Below, piece by piece: positions 1-7,159 of a stretch of 64,000 bases of DNA. Every line of letters starts with the position of its first letter. Position 1 is the stretch's first letter. Origin of the DNA: Aeromicrobium fastidiosum (lineage in GTDB: Bacteria; Actinomycetota; Actinomycetes; Propionibacteriales; Nocardioidaceae); assembly GCF_017876595.1 (NCBI RefSeq), contig NZ_JAGIOG010000001.1, positions 2,108,001 to 2,172,000 of the forward strand. The letters are read 5' to 3'. A model generated the notes under the pieces. It saw nothing but the letters and a program-made list of their open reading frames with translations. It was not told the DNA's origin and did no database searches. The translations under genes were made by a program, and so were the position numbers.

Positions 1-67
1 CGGACACGCGTGGACCGTCATGTCCGATCCCGAGGGCAACGAGTTCTGCGTCTTCGAGCCACGGTGA
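1..67 (+). CDS. VOC/glyoxalase-family protein, C-terminal end only
   Basis: The window opens inside a gene read in the frame starting at base 2 and ending at the TGA at 65-67. The visible 21 codons end with DPEGNEFCVFEP, the closing beta strand typical of vicinal-oxygen-chelate (glyoxalase/bleomycin-resistance) domains, in which the glutamate of this type of motif is often a metal ligand. Substrate and start cannot be seen. The tail is too short for a firm assignment beyond the fold. Confidence 0.55.
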   Translation, partial: GHAWTVMSDPEGNEFCVFEPR

Positions 68-119
68 TGCCAGCGGGTGGCATCCGCAGCACGTGGCACC
101 CGCATGACAGAGTGAGCCC

Positions 120-1181
120 GTGGCCACCATCGACCTGACCTCTGACGTCGTGACGCTCACCGCGGCCCTCGTCGACATCGCCTCCGAGAGCCTGTCCGAG
201 CAGGAGATCGCCGACGCCGTCGAGGAGGCACTGGGGCGTCTCCACCACCTCGAGCTGGTGCGCGACGGTCACACGATCGTCGCGCGCACGTCACTCGGTC
301 GCGGTGAACGGGTCGTGATCGCCGGGCATCTTGACACCGTGCCGGCCAACGCCAACTTCCCGTCGCGGCTCGAGGACGGGGTGCTCCACGGGCTCGGCTC
401 CTGCGACATGAAGGGCGGTGTCGCGGTCGCGCTGCTGCTCGCCGCGACCGTGGCCGATCCCGTCCGCGACGTCACCTACGTCTTCTACGAGGCCGAGGAG
501 ATCGCCGCCGAGTTCAACGGCCTGGGCCGCCTGGCACGGGAGCGTCCCGAGCTGCTCGACGGCGACTTCGCGATCCTGATGGAGCCGTCTGACGCCGGTG
601 TCGAGGCCGGCTGCCAGGGCACCATGCGCGTCGACGTCCGCACGACCGGCGAGCGCGCCCACGCCGCGCGCTCCTGGGCGGGGAGCAACGCGATCCACGC
701 CCTGGCACCCGTGCTCGCCAGGCTCGACTCCTACGCGCCTCGCCAGGTCGAGATCGACGGCCTGACCTACCGCGAGGGGCTCAACGCCGTCGGCATCCGC
801 GGCGGCGTCGCCGGCAACGTCGTGCCCGACGAGGCCGTCGTCACGGTCAACTACCGGTTCGCCCCCGACCGCTCCGAGGCAGAGGCGCACCAGCACCTGC
901 AGGAGGTGTTCGAGGGCTTCGGCCTGACGATCACCGACTCGGCCCCCGGCGCGTTGCCGGGCCTGTCCCGACCGGCCGCCGCGGAGTTCGTGGCCGCCGT
1001 CGGCGCCGAGCCGCGACCCAAGTTCGGCTGGACGGACGTCGCCCAGTTCACCCAGCTCGGCATCCCGGCGGTCAACTACGGCCCCGGCGACCCCGTCTAC
1101 GCCCACAAGGCCGACGAGCAGGTTCCCGTCGAGCACCTGCACCGCGTGCTCTCCACCCTCCAGAAATGGCTCACCACATGA
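120..1181 (+). CDS. dapE: Succinyl-diaminopimelate desuccinylase
   Basis: 353-aa M20-family metallopeptidase. It hydrolyses N-succinyl-LL-2,6-diaminopimelate to LL-DAP and succinate in lysine and peptidoglycan precursor synthesis, in the cytoplasm. Visible di-zinc motifs are GHLDTVP (His70, Asp72), GSCDMKGG (Asp96) and the AEEI glutamate pair near residue 126; a C-terminal YAHKADE supplies the late histidine ligand. A dimerisation domain lies between about residues 175 and 285. The start is GTG at 120; no closer in-frame ATG fits the family N-terminus. The stop overlaps the next gene start by 4 nt (ATGA), so the two are probably co-translated. Length is normal for actinobacterial DapE. Confidence 0.93.
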   Translation: MATIDLTSDVVTLTAALVDIASESLSEQEIADAVEEALGRLHHLELVRDGHTIVARTSLGRGERVVIAGHLDTVPANANFPSRLEDGVLHGLGSCDMKGGVAVALLLAATVADPVRDVTYVFYEAEEIAAEFNGLGRLARERPELLDGDFAILMEPSDAGVEAGCQGTMRVDVRTTGERAHAARSWAGSNAIHALAPVLARLDSYAPRQVEIDGLTYREGLNAVGIRGGVAGNVVPDEAVVTVNYRFAPDRSEAEAHQHLQEVFEGFGLTITDSAPGALPGLSRPAAAEFVAAVGAEPRPKFGWTDVAQFTQLGIPAVNYGPGDPVYAHKADEQVPVEHLHRVLSTLQKWLTT

Positions 1182-1909
1182 CCGGTCGTCCCACCCACCA
1201 GAAGGGTCCGGTGCGTCTCAAGGGCGGCCAGCTGCCCGACACCACCACCGACCAGCGGCTGCTCGACTCACGAGGCGACGCGGGCTGGGTGCACACCGAC
1301 CCGTGGCGGGTGCTGCGCATCCAGGCCGAGTTCGTCGAGGGCTTCGGGGCGCTCGCCGAGCTGGGGCCGGCCGTGAGCGTGTTCGGCTCGGCCCGCACCC
1401 AGCCCGACGACCCCATGTACGCCGCGGGTGAGCAGATCGCCGCGCGCCTGTGCGAGGCGGGCTACGCCGTCATCACCGGAGGCGGACCCGGCGCGATGGA
1501 GGCCGCCAACAAGGGCGCGCACGAGTGCGGCGGCGTGTCGGTCGGGCTCGGCATCGAGCTGCCCCACGAGCAGGGCATGAACGAGTGGGTCGACCTCGGT
1601 GTCAACTTCCGCTACTTCTTCGTCCGCAAGACGATGTTCGTCAAGTACGCACAGGGCTTCATCGTGCTGCCCGGCGGCTTCGGCACGATGGACGAGCTGT
1701 TCGAGGCGCTGACGCTCGCCCAGACCGGCAAGGTCACGTCGTTCCCGATCGTCCTGTTCGGCAGCGCCTACTGGGGCGGCCTGGTCGACTGGCTGCGCGA
1801 GACGATGCTTGCTGACGGCAAGGTCGGCGCGGCCGACATCGACATGCTGCACGTCACCGACGACGTCGACGAGGCGGTCTCCTACTTCGTGGCCCGGGAC
1901 GACACCTGA
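1178..1909 (+). CDS. LOG-family nucleotide hydrolase (TIGR00730 Rossmann protein)
   Basis: About 243 aa. Contains GGGPGAMEAANKGA and PGGFGTMDELFE, the two signatures of the LOG/lysine-decarboxylase-like family. Members hydrolyse cytokinin or other nucleoside 5'-monophosphates to free base and ribose 5-phosphate; the true substrate here is unknown. An ATG at 1166 is in frame, but the ATG at 1178 is preferred because it forms an ATGA overlap with the dapE stop. In mycobacteria a homologue also sits near dapE, so the pairing is conserved rather than accidental. Lysine decarboxylase activity, sometimes written in annotations, is not supported. Confidence 0.88.
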   Translation: MTGRPTHQKGPVRLKGGQLPDTTTDQRLLDSRGDAGWVHTDPWRVLRIQAEFVEGFGALAELGPAVSVFGSARTQPDDPMYAAGEQIAARLCEAGYAVITGGGPGAMEAANKGAHECGGVSVGLGIELPHEQGMNEWVDLGVNFRYFFVRKTMFVKYAQGFIVLPGGFGTMDELFEALTLAQTGKVTSFPIVLFGSAYWGGLVDWLRETMLADGKVGAADIDMLHVTDDVDEAVSYFVARDDT

Positions 1910-1914
1910 CCGCC

Positions 1915-2472
1915 GTGCCAGCCGTGGTCCGTTGCCCGTGGGGCGACGACCCGGCGATGACCGACTACCACGACCTCGAGTGGGGCCGCGTGCTGCGCGG
2001 CGACCGCGAGCTGTTCGAGCGGATGTCGCTCGAGGCCTTCCAGTCGGGACTCTCGTGGCTCATCATCCTGCGCAAGCGCGACCGCTTCCGCGAGGCCTTC
2101 GCGGGCTTCGACCCCGAGGTCGTGGCGCGGTTCGGCGACGCCGAGGTGGCCGAGCTGCTCGACGACGCCGGCATCGTCCGCAACCGGCTCAAGATCGAGG
2201 CCACGATCAACAACGCCCGCACGCTGATCGGCCTCGAGGAGTCGTTCAGTGACCTGCTGTGGTCGTTCTCGCCCGGTCCGCGGCCGGCGCCGCAGACGTT
2301 CGCCGACGTCCCAGCCACGACGCCCGAGTCGATCGCGATGGCCAAGGCGCTCAAGAAGAAGGGCTTCCGCTTCGTCGGTCCGACCACGGCGTACGCCCTG
2401 ATGCAGGCCACCGGCATGGTCAACGACCACCTCGCCGACTGCGTCGCCCGTGAGGACGTCCGCGGCCTCTAG
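1915..2472 (+). CDS. tag: DNA-3-methyladenine glycosylase I
   Basis: 185 aa. Removes 3-methyladenine from alkylated DNA by cleaving the N-glycosidic bond, starting base-excision repair. The N-terminus RCPWGDDPAMTDYHDLEWG and the following SGLSWLIIL segment are diagnostic for Tag; the Cys near the start and the His cluster near the end (VNDHLADC) are the structural zinc ligands in the family. The GTG at 1915 lies 5 nt after the LOG gene stop; a second GTG at 1924 is possible and gives VVRCPWGDD. It is likely transcribed with dapE and the LOG gene. Confidence 0.93.
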   Translation: MPAVVRCPWGDDPAMTDYHDLEWGRVLRGDRELFERMSLEAFQSGLSWLIILRKRDRFREAFAGFDPEVVARFGDAEVAELLDDAGIVRNRLKIEATINNARTLIGLEESFSDLLWSFSPGPRPAPQTFADVPATTPESIAMAKALKKKGFRFVGPTTAYALMQATGMVNDHLADCVAREDVRGL

Positions 2473-2517
2473 GCGTGGCTCCGCAGGATCGGCTACGTCC
2501 CGTCCTACGATCCGATC

Positions 2518-3111
2518 ATGTCGAACCGGAGAATTCCCCGCTCCCGCCGTGCCATGGGTGCCGTTGCGCTGCTGCTCACCGCCGTCGTCGTGGCCGTCGT
2601 GGGCATCGTCGTCGCCACCGTGCCCGTGCTGATCGCCGCCACGCTCTACGCCGTCGTGGCGGGCGTCGTCGCGGCCCGACTGCTCTCCGACGAGGTCGCC
2701 CAGCTGCGCCGCGACTGGGCCCGTGACCGCGCCGAGCTGGCCGACGGCAACCGCACCGCCGCCGTCGCCCGCTCGCGCGAGCACATCGCCTTCGCCGAGC
2801 AGATGGGCCAGCGCGTGAGCCTGCGCGACGCCCAGATCGCGACCCTGCGCGACGCCATCGTGACGGCGGAGATCGAGCTGGCGCAGGCGCGCGAGCGGGT
2901 CTCGGCCGAGCGTGCCCGCAGCGCGGCCCTCGAGTCCGATGCCAGCGCCGCCCAGTCCGATCTCGAGTCGGCGCGCGTCGACCTGCGCCGCGCGAGCGAC
3001 GCCCTCGCGGCCAGCGAGAGCGCCGAGCTGCAGGTGCGGGCCGAGCTGCTCGCGTGGGAGGAAGCCGCGTCCGAGGAGGCGCGCCGCCAGCACGACCGCA
3101 AGCTCGCCTGA
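2518..3111 (+). CDS. Membrane-anchored coiled-coil protein, unknown function
   Basis: 197 aa. An N-terminal basic stretch is followed by a long hydrophobic segment (about residues 15-55, probably two transmembrane passes), then an Ala/Glu/Arg-rich region of about 130 residues with heptad character and almost no glycine or proline, which predicts a cytoplasmic coiled coil. No catalytic motif was seen. It sits 45 nt after tag. Mycobacterium also has a small membrane coiled-coil protein gene next to tag, so it may be the counterpart. The function is not recognised. A perfect-stem palindrome follows its stop. Confidence 0.75.
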   Translation: MSNRRIPRSRRAMGAVALLLTAVVVAVVGIVVATVPVLIAATLYAVVAGVVAARLLSDEVAQLRRDWARDRAELADGNRTAAVARSREHIAFAEQMGQRVSLRDAQIATLRDAIVTAEIELAQARERVSAERARSAALESDASAAQSDLESARVDLRRASDALAASESAELQVRAELLAWEEAASEEARRQHDRKLA

Positions 3112-3124
3112 CCTCCCATTGCGC

Positions 3125-3181
3125 TGGGCCTGACGTTCCTGCGGACACGCCGACGGCGTGTCGGTGAGAACGTCAGGCCCA
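3125..3181. terminator. Two-tier palindrome, copy 1; likely bidirectional terminator
   Basis: Outer arms 3125-3138 and 3168-3181 are a perfect 14-bp inverted repeat (TGGGCCTGACGTTC and its complement). Inner arms 3144-3152 and 3154-3162 are a perfect 9-bp repeat around one base. It lies between two convergent genes, as expected for a bidirectional terminator without a T-tract. The same design recurs at 53632-53690. Confidence 0.7.
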
Positions 3182-3196
3182 CCGGTGTGTCTGGGG

Positions 3197-3991
3197 TCAG
3201 CGGCCCGTGAAGACCGGCTCCTGCTTGGCCAGGAAGGCCTCGACGGCGACCTGGTGGTCGGACGACGCGCCGGTGATCGCCATCTTCTGGCCCTCGTGCT
3301 CCAGCGACGACGGCAGGTCGTGGGTCGCCGAGAACGCCACGGCCCGCTTGATCGCGCCGTAGGCCAGGGTCGGGCCCTGTGCCAGCTCGGAGGCCAGTGT
3401 CGCGACCGCGGCGTCGAACTCGTCATCGTCGACCACCGACGTCGCGAGACCCATCGCGAGCGCCTCGTCGGCCGACACCGTGCGCGGGCGCAGGAGCAGG
3501 TCCATGGCGCGTCCCTGTCCGACCAGGCGGGGGAGCGTCCACGAGGCGCCCGTGTCGCACGAGAAGGCGATGCCGGCGAACGCCGTGTTGAAGCCGGCCG
3601 AGCGCTTCAGCACGCGGAAGTCGGATGCGAAGGCGATCGAGGCACCGGCTCCGGCGGCGATGCCGTTGACCGCGGCGACGACGGGTTTGGGCATCGTCGC
3701 GATGGCCGTGGCGATGGGGTTGTAGTGCTCGACGACAGTCGTCGACCCGCCGAGGTCCTGCTCGCCGGTGAGGCCCGAGACGTGCTCCCTGAGGTCCTGA
3801 CCCACGCAGAACGCCCGGCCCGTTCCCGTCAGGACGACGGCGCGCACGGCACCGTCGGCGGCCGCCTCGTGCAGCGAGTCGCGCAGGGCGACCTTCGTCG
3901 CGAGCGTCAGGCTGTTCATGCCGTCAGGCCTCTGGAGGGTGATCGTGGCGACCCCATCGGCGACGTCGTACGTGAGGGGAGCGGTGCTCAT
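3197..3991 (-). CDS. Enoyl-CoA hydratase/isomerase, PaaG-like
   Basis: 264-aa crotonase-fold protein. Hallmarks are the oxyanion-hole segment near GRAFCVGQDLRE and AAVNGIAAGAGASIAFASDFRV. The segment SCDTGASWTLPRLVG and the C-terminus VEAFLAKQEPVFTGR are closest to PaaG, the isomerase of the phenylacetate pathway, with its catalytic aspartate in the CDTG position. No other paa genes are nearby, so a general role in beta-oxidation is equally possible. The start is ATG at 3991, preceded by AGGAGA; the longer open frame upstream lacks family similarity. It is divergent from the DUF3117 gene. Confidence 0.88.
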   Translation of the reverse strand: MSTAPLTYDVADGVATITLQRPDGMNSLTLATKVALRDSLHEAAADGAVRAVVLTGTGRAFCVGQDLREHVSGLTGEQDLGGSTTVVEHYNPIATAIATMPKPVVAAVNGIAAGAGASIAFASDFRVLKRSAGFNTAFAGIAFSCDTGASWTLPRLVGQGRAMDLLLRPRTVSADEALAMGLATSVVDDDEFDAAVATLASELAQGPTLAYGAIKRAVAFSATHDLPSSLEHEGQKMAITGASSDHQVAVEAFLAKQEPVFTGR

Positions 3992-4037
3992 GGGGGTCTC
4001 CTGCGGGACTGAGGTCGAATCCGATCGAGGCATAGGC

Positions 4038-4043
4038 GATAAT
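4038..4043 (+). promoter_or_regulatory. Possible -10 element upstream of the DUF3117 gene
   Basis: GATAAT at 4038-4043 in a locally AT-richer patch, 52 nt before the DUF3117 start. No convincing -35 hexamer is visible, which is common in actinobacterial promoters. This rests on sequence resemblance only. Confidence 0.3.
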
Positions 4044-4094
4044 GGTAGACACGCTTGCACCGTCGGTCTGAGCGCCATGACGAGAGGGGAACTG

Positions 4095-4256
4095 ATGGCC
4101 GCCATGAAGCCACGGACCGGAGACGGACCGATGGAGGTCACCAAGGAGGGTCGCTGCATCGTCATGCGCGTCCCGCTCGAGGGCGGAGGACGTCTCGTCG
4201 TCGAGCTGAACAACGAGGAAGCTGCCACGCTCGGCGACGCGCTCAAAGCGGTCTAG
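4095..4256 (+). CDS. DUF3117 small protein
   Basis: 53 aa, starting MAAMKPRTGDGPMEVTKEGR and ending LNNEEAATLGDALKAV, a near-invariant actinobacterial small protein (DUF3117). The start is ATG at 4095 after GAGAGGGGA. Its role is unknown. The beta-rich N-terminal half with GRCIVMRVPLEGGGRLVVEL suggests a small beta-sheet domain. In mycobacteria it is also encoded between tag and the sigE locus, so its position here is ancestral. The next gene starts at the very next base. Confidence 0.92.
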   Translation: MAAMKPRTGDGPMEVTKEGRCIVMRVPLEGGGRLVVELNNEEAATLGDALKAV

Positions 4257-4616
4257 GTGTACGGGCTGACGGTCCGCTGGTCTCTGGTGGACGCGCCCAA
4301 GGGCACGCTCAAGGCCCTGCGGGCGTACGTCGAGGACGAGTCGCACGCGAAGTTCGCCGGACTCGACGGCCTGCGGTTCAAGACGTGGCGCGCCGTCAAG
4401 GGGCAGTGGTTCGAGGGCAGCTATGTGTTCGTGTCCGACGAGGCGCGTGCGGCGTTCCAGCACTCCTTCGAGAAGACCGCGAAGGAGTCAGCGGGGTCGA
4501 AGATCATCGGCTCCAAGCCGATCCTGATCGAGGCCTGCGAGATCGTCGCGGTCGTGCGTGGGCCTGCGGGCTTCCGCTCGTCGAGCCATTTCGAGCACGA
4601 GCGCAAGGACGACTAG
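4257..4616 (+). CDS. Putative YdhR-like alpha/beta-barrel protein
   Basis: 119 aa from a GTG immediately after the DUF3117 stop. The pattern of a strand (GLTVRWSLVDAP), helix, strand (GLRFKTWRAVKG), strand (GSYVFVSDE), helix and terminal strand (ILIEACEIVAVV) resembles dimeric ferredoxin-like barrels of the YdhR/putative monooxygenase group. No catalytic residues are known for that group, so the activity is open. The gene ends 4 nt inside the convergent methyltransferase gene. Co-transcription with DUF3117 is likely from the zero spacing. Confidence 0.7.
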   Translation: MYGLTVRWSLVDAPKGTLKALRAYVEDESHAKFAGLDGLRFKTWRAVKGQWFEGSYVFVSDEARAAFQHSFEKTAKESAGSKIIGSKPILIEACEIVAVVRGPAGFRSSSHFEHERKDD

Positions 4617-5242
4617 GACTGCAGCTGGGCGACCAGCAGTCCGTCGCCGAGCGGCACCAGCACGCTACGCAGGCGGTCGTCGGTCGCGACGCGCCGGATG
4701 ACGTCGCGGATCGCGGCGGTCTCGGGGTCGCGCTGCGACGGGTCTGCGACGCGGTCGTGCCACAGGGCGTTGTCGAACACGATGAGCCCGCCGGGGCGGA
4801 CGAGACGCAGGGCCTGCTCGAGGTACTCGCCGTACTCGACCTTGTCGCCGTCGAGGAAGACGAGGTCGTAGCCGTCGTCGGTCAGCCGGGGCATGACGTC
4901 GAGGCCGGCTCCCGCGATGAGCCGGAAGCGCTGCGGGGCCTGCTCGGCGGCCGTGAACGTCTCGCGGGCCAGGCGCTGGTGCTCGGCCTCGAGGTCGACC
5001 GACGTCAGCACGCCACCGGGTTGCATGCCGCGCAGCAGCCAGAGTCCTGAGACACCCGTGCCGGTGCCGATCTCGGCGACCGCCTTGGCACCGATCGCCG
5101 ATGCCAGGAACGAGAGTGCCGATCCGGCACCGGGGGAGACGGGCACGACGCCGACCTCGTCGGCGCGACGTCGCGCAGCGGCGAGGTGGTCGTCCTCGAC
5201 CTGGTGGTCCTCGGCAAATGCCAGGCTTGCTGCGGTGGTGAT
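4613..5242 (-). CDS. O-methyltransferase, SAM-dependent, with apparent AUC start
   Basis: About 209 aa. The SAM-binding signature AVAEIGTGTGVSGLWLLRG and the acidic end of strand 2 (LTSVDLEAEH) identify a caffeoyl-CoA-type O-methyltransferase like the one divergent from sigE in mycobacteria. Homologues begin with a segment matching SLAFAEDHQVEDDHLAAAR, which lies upstream of the first possible ATG/GTG/TTG start (5146). In that frame no canonical start exists back to the TAG just upstream of codon GGG. The best candidate is ATC at 5240-5242, with GAGGAGA 5-11 nt upstream on the minus strand. The methyl acceptor is unknown. Confidence 0.8.
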   Translation of the reverse strand: MTTAASLAFAEDHQVEDDHLAAARRRADEVGVVPVSPGAGSALSFLASAIGAKAVAEIGTGTGVSGLWLLRGMQPGGVLTSVDLEAEHQRLARETFTAAEQAPQRFRLIAGAGLDVMPRLTDDGYDLVFLDGDKVEYGEYLEQALRLVRPGGLIVFDNALWHDRVADPSQRDPETAAIRDVIRRVATDDRLRSVLVPLGDGLLVAQLQS

Positions 5243-5323
5243 GACGTTCTCCTCGGTCGGTGGTGTGGTCCCAGCCTATCGGCGGCAGGCCGCCAGACCC
5301 GGGAGGCCGCGACGAAACATCGG

Positions 5324-5349
5324 GGAACAGTCAGCCGGTTCTGTGCGTT
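5324..5349 (+). promoter_or_regulatory. Candidate SigE-type autoregulatory promoter
   Basis: GGAAC at 5324-5328 and CGTT at 5346-5349 are separated by 17 bp. This matches the GGAAC / CGTT pattern of actinobacterial ECF promoters (SigE/SigH group). It lies 30 nt upstream of sigE, as expected for an autoregulated stress sigma factor. This is a pattern match only; no transcript start is known. Confidence 0.55.
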
Positions 5350-5378
5350 CTCTCAGGTGAAGACACAACGATCGACCC

Positions 5379-5960
5379 ATGAAGGCAGATGACGTGGCCA
5401 CGACGACGCTCGATCCGGCTCCGGCCGACTGGGAGGCTGTCGTCGCCGAGCACTCCGCCCGGGTCTACCGCCTGGCCTACCGGCTGACGGGCAACCGACC
5501 CGATGCCGAGGACCTCACGCAGGACGTGTTCATCCGGGTGTTCCGCTCGCTCGACACCTACGAGCCGGGCAACTTCCCGGGCTGGCTGCACCGCATCACG
5601 ACCAACCTGTTCCTCGACCGGGTGCGCCGCAAGTCGCGCCTGCGCATGGACGGCTTCGGGGAGGGCGCCGAGGAGCGTCTGCTGAGCCACGAGGTGCTGC
5701 CGGAGTCGGCCGTCCACGACGCCAACTTCGATCCCGACATCGAGGCCGCGCTCGCCTCGCTGTCCGACGAGTTCCGTGTCGCGGTCGTGCTGTGCGACAT
5801 CGAGGGCCTGTCGTACGAGGAGATCTCCGACGTGCTGGGCATCAAGCTCGGCACGGTGCGCTCGCGCATCCACCGCGGTCGCACGCAGCTGCGCGAGACG
5901 CTGGCCCACCGCGCGCCCACCGAGGGACGCACCAGGTTCGTGGGTCCGGTCGGCGCCTGA
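5379..5960 (+). CDS. sigE: ECF RNA polymerase sigma factor SigE
   Basis: 193 aa. Sigma region 2 spans about residues 23-90, with [20 protein letters not shown] and the DRVRRKSR promoter-melting end. Region 4 spans about 128-180, with the helix-turn-helix [20 protein letters not shown]. This is the envelope/heat/oxidative-stress sigma factor of actinobacteria. The start is ATG at 5379; a GTG at 5394 preceded by AAGG is an alternative. The stop overlaps the anti-sigma gene by 1 nt (TGATG), so the pair is translationally coupled. A GGAAC-N17-CGTT motif upstream suggests autoregulation. Confidence 0.93.
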   Translation: MKADDVATTTLDPAPADWEAVVAEHSARVYRLAYRLTGNRPDAEDLTQDVFIRVFRSLDTYEPGNFPGWLHRITTNLFLDRVRRKSRLRMDGFGEGAEERLLSHEVLPESAVHDANFDPDIEAALASLSDEFRVAVVLCDIEGLSYEEISDVLGIKLGTVRSRIHRGRTQLRETLAHRAPTEGRTRFVGPVGA

Positions 5961-6811
5961 TGCCTCACCTGGGTGCCGACGTCGCTGCGTACGTGGACGG
6001 ACAGCTGTCCGGGTCCGCTGCGCGCGAGGCGGTCGCCCACCTGGAGACGTGCGACGCGTGCGAGAAGGCGGTCCGGCAGCAGCGCCTGCTGAAGTCGCGC
6101 ATGTCGACGGTCGCCACGCCCGAGCCCCCCGCGGCCCTGCTCGCGTCGCTGGCGGGGCTGGCCGCCGATCCTCCGGCCCGCGAGAGCTGGTGGGTTCGCC
6201 TGGGCCGTTCGCTGCCGCTGCGGGCCGGCGTGGTCGTGGTGACCGCGTCACTCGCGGTCGTCGCGACGGCCTACGCCGTGGGCGGCTCCGGTCGACCGGG
6301 TGATGAGGTGCAGCCCCCGTTCAACCAGTACACGGCCGACTTCGACGCCCCGGTGGCCTCGTTCGACACCGCGTCGGGCGACACCGTGATCACCGCTGCC
6401 GCGATGGACGACCTGTCCGAGTACGGCTGGGCCTGTCACGACACCCTGGCGGGCGACCTGCACCGGGTCTCGGGCGCCTACACGGGTGCCGACGAGGTCA
6501 TCTCGCTGGTCTACACCGACGGCTCGTCCCGGCTCAACCTGTACGAGCAGACCGGGGTCCTCGCTCCGTCGACGCTCGACGGGTTCCGCTCCGAGACGAT
6601 GGCCGGCTCGCGGGTGTGGGTGCGTCCGGGCTCTCCCATGGTCGTCACGTGGGACGACGACGGCACGGTGTTCACGATCGTCACAGACGTCGACCACCAG
6701 CGCGTCGAGCGGGCCGTCGCAGAGCTGCCGACCGACTCCGACGAGCAGGGACTCGGCGAGCGCGTCGGCGACGGCCTCACCCGCATGTCGTCATGGGTCG
6801 GAGCCGCCTGA
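5960..6811 (+). CDS. rseA: Zinc-binding anti-sigma factor (RseA-type)
   Basis: 283 aa. The N-terminal zinc-associated anti-sigma motif is H27-x3-C31-x2-C34 (HLETCDAC). One transmembrane helix is at about residues 88-108, and the C-terminal domain of about 170 residues is predicted outside the membrane. It should hold SigE inactive at the membrane or release it on redox or envelope stress. It is much longer than the roughly 150-aa mycobacterial RseA because of the extracytoplasmic domain, so it may sense a signal directly. The start is ATG at 5960, overlapping the sigE stop. No htrA protease gene follows; the next gene is convergent tatB. Confidence 0.85.
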   Translation: MPHLGADVAAYVDGQLSGSAAREAVAHLETCDACEKAVRQQRLLKSRMSTVATPEPPAALLASLAGLAADPPARESWWVRLGRSLPLRAGVVVVTASLAVVATAYAVGGSGRPGDEVQPPFNQYTADFDAPVASFDTASGDTVITAAAMDDLSEYGWACHDTLAGDLHRVSGAYTGADEVISLVYTDGSSRLNLYEQTGVLAPSTLDGFRSETMAGSRVWVRPGSPMVVTWDDDGTVFTIVTDVDHQRVERAVAELPTDSDEQGLGERVGDGLTRMSSWVGAA

Positions 6812-6829
6812 GCGGCATCCGCCGAGGAG

Positions 6830-7150
6830 TCAGGTCGCCTCGGAGTCGAAGGGCGGCTTCTCGCCGGGCCGCAGGATGCGGGTCTCCTTCGTGGCGGCGG
6901 GCGTCGTGTCGTCCTCGTCCAGGAAGTTGCGGCGCACGATCTCGCGGGGGTCGAGGTCGCGCAGGTTGATGCCCGAGAAGTCCTCGCCCATCTCGCGGCC
7001 GAGATCGTTCTTGGCGTTGTCGGCCATGCGGCGCACCGTCCGCACGAAGCCACCGGCCTGCTTGGCCAGCTCGGGCAGCTTCTCAGGTCCGAACAGCAGC
7101 AGGGCGACCACGAGTATCAGGCCGATCTCGGGCCAACCCATGCCGAACAC
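6830..7150 (-). CDS. tatB: Twin-arginine translocase subunit TatB
   Basis: 106 aa. Starts MFGMGWPEIGLILVVALLLF and continues with the hinge FGPEKLPELAKQAG and a charged amphipathic helix (FVRTVRRMADNAKNDL), the standard TatB layout. It acts with TatC in the membrane to recognise twin-arginine signal peptides of folded exported proteins. The C-terminal tail is acidic and disordered. It lies 9 nt downstream of mrp on the same strand and converges on rseA. Placement beside sigE/rseA is conserved in actinobacteria. Confidence 0.92.
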   Translation of the reverse strand: MFGMGWPEIGLILVVALLLFGPEKLPELAKQAGGFVRTVRRMADNAKNDLGREMGEDFSGINLRDLDPREIVRRNFLDEDDTTPAATKETRILRPGEKPPFDSEAT

Positions 7151-7159
7151 GGTGTGACC

